The notes under the pieces are model-generated. The model saw only the letters and a list, made by a program, of their open reading frames with translations. It ran no database searches and was not told where the DNA came from. The position numbers and the translations under genes were made by a program. Below, piece by piece: positions 14,693 through 21,842 of a stretch of 23,959 nt of DNA (positions within the stretch are counted from its first letter, which is position 1; every line of letters starts with the position of its first letter). The DNA is from an uncultured Alistipes sp. (GTDB lineage: Bacteria; Bacteroidota; Bacteroidia; Bacteroidales; Rikenellaceae), in the NCBI GenBank assembly GCA_900550925.1, contig URTU01000020.1:1-23959 (forward strand). Reading direction: 5' to 3'.

Positions 14693-15070
14693 CTATTCGA
14701 TGATCTTGGCATAGTCGTCGGCCGAGAGGAGCTGGTCGAGTTGTGCGGGGTCGGACATGCGGACCTTTATCATCCAGCCTTCGCCGTATGGATCCTTGTT
14801 TACGAGAGCGGGATCGTCTTCGAGCGCCGCATTGAATTCGAGCACTTCGCCGCCGACGGGCATGAAGGCATCGGAGACGGTCTTGACGGCTTCGATAGTG
14901 CCGAAGGCCTCGCCCTTTTCGAGCGTTTCGCCCACCGAGGTGACATCGACGAAGACGATATCGCCCAATTGGCTCTGTGCGTAATCGGTAATTCCGATGT
15001 AGGCTATTTCACCCTCCGCGCGGGCCCATTCGTGGTCGTCGGAGTATTTCAGGTTGGATGGTACGTTCAT
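14693..15070 (-). CDS. gcvH: Glycine cleavage system H protein
   Basis: This 125-residue lipoyl carrier shuttles the aminomethyl intermediate between the P, T and L proteins of the glycine cleavage system. The start MNVPSNLKYSDDHEWAR at 15070 is the canonical H-protein N-terminus; the open frame runs further upstream without homology. The lipoylated lysine is Lys63 in GTIEAVKTVSDAFMPVGGEV (57-76), and the C-terminal segment DPYGEGWMIKV is intact. The length is normal. Genes for GcvP, GcvT and lipoate attachment are not in the window. gcvH has its own promoter 50 bases upstream and is followed closely by mdh, so the two are likely co-transcribed. Confidence 0.96.
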   Translation of the reverse strand: MNVPSNLKYSDDHEWARAEGEIAYIGITDYAQSQLGDIVFVDVTSVGETLEKGEAFGTIEAVKTVSDAFMPVGGEVLEFNAALEDDPALVNKDPYGEGWMIKVRMSDPAQLDQLLSADDYAKIIE

Positions 15071-15120
15071 AATGGTCGTATTTTTATCTAAATGAGTACT
15101 GTTTGCTTGCAAATAACATA

Positions 15121-15153
15121 CAAAGATAGGATATATTTCCCATATATCGCACA
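15121..15153 (-). promoter_or_regulatory. Promoter of gcvH
   Basis: The minus strand has TATCTTTG (15128-15121) with TGTG (15153-15150), one mismatch from TTTG, 21 bases upstream. Predicted start is near 15114, about 44 bases before the gcvH ATG. The rest of 15071-15289 holds only a GC-rich inverted repeat around 15187-15206 without a T run. Confidence 0.6.
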
Positions 15154-15289
15154 GGTTTTGTTATTTTTTTCACAATAATTGCGCCACCCGGGCAGCGTGC
15201 TGCCGGACGGGGCCGCAGGAGTGTGGACCTGTATTTTCGGGACCGATGCAGGCGGTTGTGCAGCAGCGGTGTTGCGGAGACGTGCCGGT

Positions 15290-16006
15290 TCAGATGACGA
15301 ACTCGATCTGGCGGAAAAGGTAGTTTCGGCGGATGCCGTCGGGATGTTCCACGACGAGTGCGCCGTCGGCTTCGACATCGCGGATGATGCCGGTGAATGC
15401 CGTGCCGTCGGGCAGCCGGAACGTATGCGGTTCGTCGATGCGGTACAGGACGCGCTTGTAATCCGCATGGAGTTGCGTTTGGTGACCGCTTCCGGTCATC
15501 TCGTAACGCTCCATGATATTGTCGTGCAGACGTACGAGCAACGCCTGCCGGTCGTATTCGCGGCCGGTGAGCAGCCGCATCGAGGTGGGATTGGGCAGTT
15601 CCGGATCGAACTCCGTCTGGTTGACATTGACCCCGATGCCGGCGATGGTACGGGCCAGGTGGCCGTCGGCGAGCGAGTGTTCGATGAGCATTCCCGTGAT
15701 CTTCTTGTCGCCGACGTATATGTCGTTTGTCCACTTGATGCGGGCATCGATCCCGTATTCGGCAAGCGTGTCGGCGATTCCGAGAGGCACGGCCTCCGAA
15801 ATCATGAACTGCCGGAGGGCCGGGATGTGCCGCGGTTCGAGAACCAGACTGAACATCAGGTTGCGGCCGGCGGCGCTGAGCCATTTGTGGCCGCGCTGTC
15901 CGCGGCCGGCGGTCTGGTATTCTGCCGAGATTACATCGCCGTGCCGGTATTTCGGATCCCGCGCGTCGTCGTTGGTCGAGGTGGTCTGCTCAAGGTGATA
16001 GAACAT
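15290..16006 (-). CDS. birA: Biotin-[acetyl-CoA-carboxylase] ligase (monofunctional BirA)
   Basis: This 238-residue enzyme activates biotin with ATP and attaches it to carboxylase carrier proteins. It starts directly with the catalytic domain and has no N-terminal helix-turn-helix, so unlike E. coli BirA it should not repress biotin genes. Motifs are TSTNDDAR (9-16), the nucleotide-binding GRGQRG (34-39), KWTNDIYV (91-98) and KKITGMLIE (101-109) with the likely catalytic lysine; GIGVNVNQ follows. The C-terminal small domain (about 190-238) is present. It starts 38 bases after dapD and is probably the second gene of a dapD-birA operon. Confidence 0.94.
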   Translation of the reverse strand: MFYHLEQTTSTNDDARDPKYRHGDVISAEYQTAGRGQRGHKWLSAAGRNLMFSLVLEPRHIPALRQFMISEAVPLGIADTLAEYGIDARIKWTNDIYVGDKKITGMLIEHSLADGHLARTIAGIGVNVNQTEFDPELPNPTSMRLLTGREYDRQALLVRLHDNIMERYEMTGSGHQTQLHADYKRVLYRIDEPHTFRLPDGTAFTGIIRDVEADGALVVEHPDGIRRNYLFRQIEFVI

Positions 16007-16044
16007 GGTGTCGGTGTGTTTTTTCGGATTGAAATAGCTGTTTG

Positions 16045-16878
16045 TCAGGCTTGGATGCCGTAGTCACGCAGGGCGGCGTTGAGCGAGGTCTTCTTGTCGG
16101 TGGACTCCTTGCGGCGCCCGATGATCATGGCGCACGGCACGCCGTAGACTCCGGCTGCGAATTTGCGCGGGTATGTGCCTGGAATGACGATCGAACGGGG
16201 CGGGACGTATCCGCGGTATTCGACCGGATCCTCGCCCGTGACGTCGATGATATGTGTCGAGCCGGTGATGACGGTATTGGCGCCGAGGACGGCTTCGCGG
16301 CCGATACGGGCCCCTTCGACCACGATGCAGCGCGAGCCGATGAAACAGTCGTCCTCTACGATTACGGGGGCGGCCTGTACGGGTTCGAGGACTCCGCCTA
16401 TGCCGACGCCGCCACTCAGGTGGACATGTTTCCCGATCTGGGCGCACGACCCGACTGTAGCCCACGTGTCGACCATGGTTCCGCTGTCGACGTATGCACC
16501 GATGTTGACGTATGAGGGCATCAGTATTGCCCCGGGAGCCACGTACGACCCATAGCGCATGGTGGCCTGCGGGACGACGCGTATGCCGAGCGTATCGAGA
16601 TCGCGTTTTATGTTAATTTTGTCGTAGAACTCCAGTTCGCCGGCGCGGATTGTATGCATCGGCTGTATGGGGAAGTAGAGCAGGATAGCCTTCTTGATCC
16701 ACTCGTTGACGGTCCATTGGCCGTCGGGTTCCTGCGCGGGTTCGGCCACACGTATCCGGCCGCTGTCGAGCAGTGCCACGGTGCGGCGTATGGCGGTGCG
16801 GACATCGTCGTCCGACAGTCGCGAACGGTCGTCCCAGGCACCCTCCACGATGCTTTTCAACTCTTCGATCTGATCCAT
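16045..16878 (-). CDS. dapD: 2,3,4,5-tetrahydropyridine-2,6-dicarboxylate N-succinyltransferase
   Basis: This 277-residue enzyme transfers succinyl from succinyl-CoA to tetrahydrodipicolinate in the lysine/diaminopimelate pathway. An N-terminal helical domain (about 1-95) precedes a left-handed beta-helix of hexapeptide repeats. Characteristic segments are WTVNEWIKKAILLYFPI, YVNIGAYVDSGTMVDTWATVG, the loop HLSGGVGIGGVLEPVQAAPV, and ENDG-region equivalents up to GVPCAMIIGRR. I set the start at ATG 16878 (MDQIEEL); the frame can be extended two codons to a TTG at 16884. The leader is very short, since a TACATTTG element lies 22 bases upstream. It shows that lysine synthesis uses the succinylase route here, matching the aspartate kinase gene further right. 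Confidence 0.96.
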   Translation of the reverse strand: MDQIEELKSIVEGAWDDRSRLSDDDVRTAIRRTVALLDSGRIRVAEPAQEPDGQWTVNEWIKKAILLYFPIQPMHTIRAGELEFYDKINIKRDLDTLGIRVVPQATMRYGSYVAPGAILMPSYVNIGAYVDSGTMVDTWATVGSCAQIGKHVHLSGGVGIGGVLEPVQAAPVIVEDDCFIGSRCIVVEGARIGREAVLGANTVITGSTHIIDVTGEDPVEYRGYVPPRSIVIPGTYPRKFAAGVYGVPCAMIIGRRKESTDKKTSLNAALRDYGIQA

Positions 16879-16900
16879 TGCCAAAACATTTTGTTACGGG

Positions 16901-16908
16901 CAAATGTA
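16901..16908 (-). promoter_or_regulatory. -7 element of the dapD-birA promoter
   Basis: TACATTTG on the minus strand fits TAnnTTTG and is followed by a 22-base gap to the dapD ATG. I found no good TTTG at the proper upstream distance, so only half the promoter is supported. Confidence 0.4.
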
Positions 16909-16949
16909 TGAATTTTTGTCCGAACGAGAAGCTTTTCGGGTAAGTTTTG

Positions 16950-16957
16950 TAATTTTG
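16950..16957 (+). promoter_or_regulatory. -7 element of the prolyl oligopeptidase gene promoter
   Basis: TAATTTTG fits TAnnTTTG, 44 bases before the ATG at 17002. The nearest TTTG upstream (16915-16918) is too far away at 31 bases, so this is a partial match. It is divergent from the dapD element. Confidence 0.4.
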
Positions 16958-17001
16958 CCGCAGATATCGACCGGCATACTAATTCAAAACAAGATAAATA
17001 G

Positions 17002-19140
17002 ATGAAATCACGGATTATTTACTTTGCAGTTGGTTTAAGCATTCTGTCTATGTTTACAGCTTGTAAGAGCAATCGCAGCATTACGCTCAAGCCTTATCCC
17101 GTGACCGAACGCGAAGGGGTCAAGGATAACTATTTCGGGACCGAGGTGGCGGATCCGTACCGCTGGCTCGAGGATGACAATTCGCCCCGCACGGCCGCAT
17201 GGGTCAAGGCCCAGAACGAGGTGACCTTCGACTACCTGTCGCAGATACCGTTCCGCGAGCAGATCCGCCAGCGCCTGACCGAACTCTGGAACTATCCCAA
17301 AGAGGGTATGCCCTCGCGCCACGGCGACTACTATTACTACCTTTACAACGACGGTCTGAAGAACCAGAGCATCCTCTACCGCAAGCCCTCGCTGGATGCC
17401 GAGGGTGAGGTCTTTCTGGACCCGAACCTGCTGGCCGAGGACGGTACGGCGGCGCTGACCGACTGGGCCTTCTCGAAGGATGGAAAATATATGGCCTATG
17501 CGATAGCGTCGGCCGGATCGGACTGGGTTGAGATACGCGTGAAGGATACCGCTACGGGCGAGGATCTGCCCGACCGTATCGAATGGGTCAAGTTCTCGAT
17601 TGCCGACTGGGCGCCCGATTCGAAAGGATTCTATTACAGTGCCTACGACAAACCCGAAAAGGGGGTCTACTCGTCGCAGAACCAGTACCAGAAGGTCTAC
17701 TACCACAAGCTGGGCGACGACCAGTCGCAGGACCGTCTCATATATGCCGACAACGAACACCCGCTGCGCTACTTCTCGGGCAACGAGAGTGCGGACGGCA
17801 AGTGGCAGTTCATCTACGCCTCGGAGGGTACGTCGGGCAGCGAGGTGCTGTTCCGTCCGACCGATCGTGGAGAGTTCAAGGTGCTGTTCGAGGGTTTCGA
17901 CTACGACTATGCGATCGTGACTGTCGAGGATGATATCGCCTATGTGCTTACCAACGACAATGCTCCCAACTGCCGCCTGGCAAAGATCGACCTCAAGGCT
18001 CCCGAAGCGGGCCTTCAGGATGTGATTGCCGAGGATCCCGAGGTGCGGCTCGAATCGGTTCAGTCCGTAGGCGGCTGTTTCATCGCCATCCATTTGAAGG
18101 ATGCCGTGAACAAGGCCGGACAGTACGACATGTCGGGTCGTCTGATCCGCGAGATCGAGGTTCCGGCGATGAGTACCATAGCCGGTTTTGCGGGTGAGAA
18201 GGAGGATACGACGGTATTCTATTCGGCCAACGGCTTCACGGCTCCTGCCACCTATTACTCGTACAATCTGAAGAGCGGCGAATCGACGCTCTACAAGGCT
18301 CCCGAGGTGAAGTACGATCCCGAGCAGTTCGTGACCGAGCAGGTCTTCTTCACGAGCAAGGACGGTACGCGGATCCCGATGTTCATTGTTCACCGCAAGG
18401 ATATGAAACTCAACGGCAAGAATCCCGTATACCTGTACGGTTACGGCGGTTTCAATATCAACATGCCGCCGGCCTTCTCGCCCAACCACATTCTCTTCAT
18501 GGAGCAGGGCGGCATCTATGCACAGGTTGTACTGCGCGGTGGCGGCGAGTACGGTGAGGCGTGGCACAAGGCCGGCATGCTGGCAAACAAGCAGAATGTC
18601 TTTGATGACTTCATCGCCGCGGCCGAGTACCTCATTGCCGAGCGTTATACGTCGTCCGAGCGGCTTGCCATTGCCGGCGGTTCGAACGGCGGTCTGCTTG
18701 TCGGCGCCTGCGAGGTGCAGCGTCCCGATCTCTATGCGGTCTGCCTGCCGAGTGTGGGTGTGATGGACATGCTCCGCTACCACAAGTTTACGATCGGTTG
18801 GGGCTGGGCCGTTGAGTACGGTTCGAGCGAGGATCCCGAACAGTTCAAGTATATATATAAGTATTCGCCTCTGCACAACATCAAGGATGGGGTCGAGTAT
18901 CCGGCCACGTTGATCACGACGGGCGATCATGATGACCGTGTTGTGCCGGCACACTCGTTCAAGTTTGCGGCGACGATGCAGCATGCGCAGGCCGGTCCGG
19001 AACCGGTGCTGATCCGCATCGAGACCAATGCCGGACACGGCGCCGGAAAACCGATCGCGAAACGTCTGGACGAAGCGACCGACATCTATTCGTTCCTCTT
19101 CTGGAACATCGGTGTCGACTACAAGCCGGTCAGCAAATAG
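17002..19140 (+). CDS. Prolyl oligopeptidase family serine peptidase (S9A), lipoprotein
   Basis: This 712-residue peptidase cleaves proline-containing oligopeptides. The N-terminus MKSRIIYFAVGLSILSMFTAC looks like a lipoprotein signal with Cys21 as lipid site (Phe at -3 is unusual), so it is probably anchored outside the cytoplasm, unlike cytosolic mammalian POP. The S9 N-terminal region begins YPVTEREG and DPYRWLEDD; a beta-propeller fills about residues 70-430. The alpha/beta hydrolase domain has GGSNGG with nucleophile Ser561, the DHDDRVVP segment (642-649) with the catalytic Asp, and His679 in NAGHGAGKP. The spacing is close to that of pig POP (554/641/680). It has its own candidate promoter and may be co-transcribed with lysC downstream. 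It likely serves peptide scavenging; this is inference. Confidence 0.93.
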   Translation: MKSRIIYFAVGLSILSMFTACKSNRSITLKPYPVTEREGVKDNYFGTEVADPYRWLEDDNSPRTAAWVKAQNEVTFDYLSQIPFREQIRQRLTELWNYPKEGMPSRHGDYYYYLYNDGLKNQSILYRKPSLDAEGEVFLDPNLLAEDGTAALTDWAFSKDGKYMAYAIASAGSDWVEIRVKDTATGEDLPDRIEWVKFSIADWAPDSKGFYYSAYDKPEKGVYSSQNQYQKVYYHKLGDDQSQDRLIYADNEHPLRYFSGNESADGKWQFIYASEGTSGSEVLFRPTDRGEFKVLFEGFDYDYAIVTVEDDIAYVLTNDNAPNCRLAKIDLKAPEAGLQDVIAEDPEVRLESVQSVGGCFIAIHLKDAVNKAGQYDMSGRLIREIEVPAMSTIAGFAGEKEDTTVFYSANGFTAPATYYSYNLKSGESTLYKAPEVKYDPEQFVTEQVFFTSKDGTRIPMFIVHRKDMKLNGKNPVYLYGYGGFNINMPPAFSPNHILFMEQGGIYAQVVLRGGGEYGEAWHKAGMLANKQNVFDDFIAAAEYLIAERYTSSERLAIAGGSNGGLLVGACEVQRPDLYAVCLPSVGVMDMLRYHKFTIGWGWAVEYGSSEDPEQFKYIYKYSPLHNIKDGVEYPATLITTGDHDDRVVPAHSFKFAATMQHAQAGPEPVLIRIETNAGHGAGKPIAKRLDEATDIYSFLFWNIGVDYKPVSK

Positions 19141-19181
19141 GTTTTCGCAGGCTGATTTGTTTGAATTTTGATTTGTGCCTC

Positions 19182-19210
19182 CCTGCCCCGACGGGACAGG
19201 TCTTCGGACC
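19182..19210 (+). promoter_or_regulatory. Overlapping hairpins between the peptidase gene and lysC
   Basis: CCTGCCCC (19182-19189) can pair with GGGACAGG (19193-19200) with one mismatch. GGTC-TTCG-GACC (19199-19210) forms a stable tetraloop hairpin that uses the last two bases of the first, so the two compete at the edge. No T run follows. This could be a weak terminator or leader structure for lysC; bases 19141-19251 contain no clear promoter. Confidence 0.35.
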
Positions 19211-19251
19211 GGTTCCGCGGTGGCGGGGTGCGCTTAAACGGACGATAGAAA

Positions 19252-20514
19252 TTGAAAGTTTACAAGTTTGGCGGCGCATCGGTTTCGACGGCCGACGGAA
19301 TACGCAATTTACGCTCGATCGTCAAGGATGAGAAACGGCTGTTCATAGTCGTGTCGGCGATGGGCAAGACGACCAATGCTCTGGAACGTGTCTTCATGTC
19401 GCTGCAGTCGGGCGACCGGCCGGCGGCGATGGAACATATTGCCGGACTGCGGCGTTATCATGGCGAGGTGATCGGCGAACTGTTTGCCGGCGGAGTTACC
19501 TCCCTGCCCGAAGTGGAAAACCTTTTTGCGGAGCTGGAGGACCATATCCGCACGGGCGTCTACGCCCCCCATGAGGGCGAGATGTGGTACGACCGCATCG
19601 TCAGCTACGGTGAACTGCTCTCGACGACAATCATTTCGGCATACCTTTCGGCGACGGGCGTCGCCAACCGCTGGATCGACATGCGGCGCTGTATCGTGAC
19701 CGACGCCCGTCACAAGGATGCCGGTATCGATCTCGAGGCTTCGTTGCCGCTGCTGCATGCCGCTGTCGACAATGATCCGTCGCCTCTCTTTGTTGGGCAG
19801 GGATTTATCGGCTCGACACCGGACGGCGAAACGGCTACCCTGGGGCGCGAAGGTTCGGACTATTCGGCGGCGGCCGTGGCAAATATCCTCTCGGCCGAGA
19901 GCATGTCGGTGTGGAAGGATGTCGACGGGGTGCTGAATGCCGATCCGCGGATCTTCCCCGATGCCAGCCACATCAGCGAGATGAGTTATCTGGATGCCAT
20001 CGAGCTGTCGTACAGCGGCGCCTCGATCATCCATCCGAAGACCATCAAGCCGTTGCAGAACAAGGGAATACCGTTGTATGTGCGGCCTTTCGGGGACAAG
20101 CGCAAGCCGGGGACGGTGATCCGCAGCACGGCCCGCACCATCGACATCCCGATATTGATCGTCAAGCATGACCAGGTGCTGGTGACGGTCCGTGCGCGCG
20201 ACCTGTCGTTCATACTGGAGGAGCGGTTTGCCGACATATTCGGGTTGCTTGAACGTCACAGGATCCGGACCAACCTCATACACAATTCGGCCGTCAACCT
20301 GAGCCTCTGTATCGACCGTTCGTGGCGGCTGGATGAGGCCGTGGCGGAGTTGCGCAGTGAGGGTTATGATGTGCTGTGCAGTGAGGGTATGGAGTTGCTG
20401 ACGGTGCGCGGGTACGATACCGAGATGTTGAAACGGTTCGTCGAGGCGCAGGATGTCTATATCTCGCAGCGGACGATCTCGACGCTGCGCATAGTCCGCA
20501 AGAAACACGCCTGA
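19252..20514 (+). CDS. lysC: Aspartate kinase, monofunctional, TTG start
   Basis: This 420-residue enzyme phosphorylates aspartate, the first step toward lysine, threonine and methionine. The kinase domain has KVYKFGGASV (2-11), FIVVSAMGKTTNAL (31-44), the LGREGSDYSAAAVANIL region (about 200-216) and SGASIIHPKTIKPL (about 256-270). From about residue 300 two ACT-type regulatory segments follow (VLVTVRARDLSFI, ELLTVRGYD). The start has to be TTG 19252: an in-frame TAG lies two codons upstream, and the next Met is past the essential KFGG motif. There is no homoserine dehydrogenase domain, unlike ThrA. It sits 111 bases after the peptidase gene. The ACT domains imply feedback by an amino acid, which one cannot be told. 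Confidence 0.93.
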   Translation: MKVYKFGGASVSTADGIRNLRSIVKDEKRLFIVVSAMGKTTNALERVFMSLQSGDRPAAMEHIAGLRRYHGEVIGELFAGGVTSLPEVENLFAELEDHIRTGVYAPHEGEMWYDRIVSYGELLSTTIISAYLSATGVANRWIDMRRCIVTDARHKDAGIDLEASLPLLHAAVDNDPSPLFVGQGFIGSTPDGETATLGREGSDYSAAAVANILSAESMSVWKDVDGVLNADPRIFPDASHISEMSYLDAIELSYSGASIIHPKTIKPLQNKGIPLYVRPFGDKRKPGTVIRSTARTIDIPILIVKHDQVLVTVRARDLSFILEERFADIFGLLERHRIRTNLIHNSAVNLSLCIDRSWRLDEAVAELRSEGYDVLCSEGMELLTVRGYDTEMLKRFVEAQDVYISQRTISTLRIVRKKHA

Positions 20515-20517
20515 CAA

Positions 20518-20562
20518 TACAATATACGGGGCCAATCTTTACAATATACGGGGCCAATCTTT
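20518..20562. repeat. 22-bp tandem duplication between lysC and trmB
   Basis: The unit TACAATATACGGGGCCAATC plus TT occurs twice head to tail (20518-20539 and 20540-20561), with one extra matching base, and is exact in both copies. It begins three bases after the lysC stop and lies between convergent genes. No T run or strong hairpin makes it an obvious terminator. Confidence 0.9.
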
Positions 20563-20602
20563 CGGCCTCGGATCTCCCGGCAGGTGAGGCGTCCGGAGGG
20601 TG

Positions 20603-21322
20603 TCAGCGCAGTTCGTTGTCCGGCTCGAATACCGGAGCCTCGAACTCCCGGCGTCCGCCCAGCAGGAATCGCAGGTAGGTGATCGGCAGCCCTTCGGCAA
20701 GGAACTTCTCTTCGTAAGCGGTCTTGATCGACAGCTGTTCGTCGGCCGTACCGTGCCCGTAGATGTCGTTGTCGGCCACCTCGATCTGCAGACCGTTCTG
20801 CTCGGCCACGGCGCGGGTATAGAGATGCAGGTGTTGCGAGTCGGTCTTGAGATTTATGTGCCCGTCGGGTTTCAGGAACTGGCTGTAATACCCCAGGAAC
20901 AGCGGTGCCGTGAGGCGTTTCTTGATCCTGTTTTTGCGCAACTGCGGGTCGGGGAAGGTGATCCATATCTCGTCGATCTCGTTCTCGGCGAAGAACGAAT
21001 TGATAAACTCTATGCGCGTGCGCAGGAATCCGACATTTGTCAGGCCGGTTTCGGTTGCGGTCTTGGCGCCGCGCCACATTCGGGCTCCCTTGATGTCGAT
21101 GCCGATGAAGTTGCAGCCGGGGTTGCGTGCACCCAGTGCGACGGTATACTCTCCGCGGCCGCAGCCGAGTTCCAGAACTGTCGGGTTATCGTTTCCGAAG
21201 AACCGGTCGCGCCAATGCCCCTTGAGCGGGTGGTCGCGGTGGAAGATCTCCTCGAAACGAGGCTGAACCATATTCTTGAAAGTCAGATTCTCGGCGAATC
21301 TTCTGAGTTTGTCCTTTCCCAT
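20603..21322 (-). CDS. trmB: tRNA (guanine-N7-)-methyltransferase
   Basis: This 239-residue SAM-dependent enzyme makes m7G46 in the variable loop of tRNAs. The start MGKDKLRRFAENLTF at 21322 matches the typical Bacteroidetes N-terminus and lies 13 bases after gldH; the frame extends upstream without homology. Motif I is VLELGCGRGEYT (49-60), motif II FIGIDIKGARMWRGA (72-86), the catalytic-loop motif IWITFPDPQ (119-127) with the nearby basic cluster RKNRIKKR, and the C-terminal NLKTDSQHLHLYT. Length is normal. It is the last gene of the ricT-gldH-trmB run and converges on lysC. Confidence 0.95.
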   Translation of the reverse strand: MGKDKLRRFAENLTFKNMVQPRFEEIFHRDHPLKGHWRDRFFGNDNPTVLELGCGRGEYTVALGARNPGCNFIGIDIKGARMWRGAKTATETGLTNVGFLRTRIEFINSFFAENEIDEIWITFPDPQLRKNRIKKRLTAPLFLGYYSQFLKPDGHINLKTDSQHLHLYTRAVAEQNGLQIEVADNDIYGHGTADEQLSIKTAYEEKFLAEGLPITYLRFLLGGRREFEAPVFEPDNELR

Positions 21323-21335
21323 TGTATTTGTGAAG

Positions 21336-21842
21336 TTAGTTTTCGCGGCTGATGCGGATTCCGACGGCATCGATGCCGGATATGTCGTGTGACGGCGCGA
21401 CCGTAAATCTGTATTCTCCCTGCATGGCGAGAGTGTTGTGTAGCCGGTATGGCGTGACCGATTCGGCGGGCCGATACGTATTTGTTTCGGTTGCCGGCAG
21501 CGTGATCTCCAGGCGGTCGGAGTATTGCGACGAGTCGGGCGCCATGGCCGTTATGCGCAGGATTACGGTACGTGGTTCGATGTCGGGCGTATGCCGCAGG
21601 ATGACCGAAATGGTTCTCAGCGACAGGGTATCGTCATTCTGAAATACAAGCTGTTTGGGGTCGGCGCTGCGCCACGAAACGGGATTGACGCTGACGACCG
21701 TCGAGTCGACCTGCGCCATGCACCCCGTGAACGACATGGCGACAACGGCGATCGATGCCACCATGGCCGACCATATGGTTAACAAGTGCCGGCCGGCGTG
21801 TGAGCAGGAGCTGGTGTCGTTTCTATTGCCGGTTCTTGTCAT
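21336..21842 (-). CDS. gldH: GldH-like gliding-motility family lipoprotein
   Basis: This 168-residue lipoprotein has an atypically long N-terminus before a hydrophobic stretch (21-37) and lipobox SFTGC with Cys41. The mature part resembles GldH: a Trp-containing start (VNPVSWRSADPKQLVF), a central ISVILRHTPDIEPRTVILRI in place of the usual RH-x-Tyr-pattern strand, and the closing GEYRFTVAPSHDISGIDAVG. In Flavobacterium GldH is needed for gliding, but the gene is widespread in non-gliding Bacteroidales, so motility is not implied. The start at 21842 overlaps the end of ricT by 20 bases; ATG 21764 is an alternative but leaves no charged N-terminus. Position next to ricT supports the call. The sequence is divergent, so confidence is moderate. 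Confidence 0.65.
   Translation of the reverse strand: MTRTGNRNDTSSCSHAGRHLLTIWSAMVASIAVVAMSFTGCMAQVDSTVVSVNPVSWRSADPKQLVFQNDDTLSLRTISVILRHTPDIEPRTVILRITAMAPDSSQYSDRLEITLPATETNTYRPAESVTPYRLHNTLAMQGEYRFTVAPSHDISGIDAVGIRISREN

Noticed and set aside
15187..15206. GC-rich inverted repeat after birA as a terminator
   Set aside because: The loop is very small and it is followed on the minus strand by A-rich sequence, not a T run.
17035..19038. A 667-codon open frame on the minus strand opposite the prolyl oligopeptidase gene
   Set aside because: It mirrors the real gene in a G+C-rich genome with strong codon bias, has no recognisable domain and a His/Arg/Val-rich random composition.
19309..20535. 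A 408-codon minus-strand frame opposite lysC that starts inside the 22-bp repeat
   Set aside because: It is antisense to the conserved aspartate kinase and its start lies in the tandem repeat by chance.
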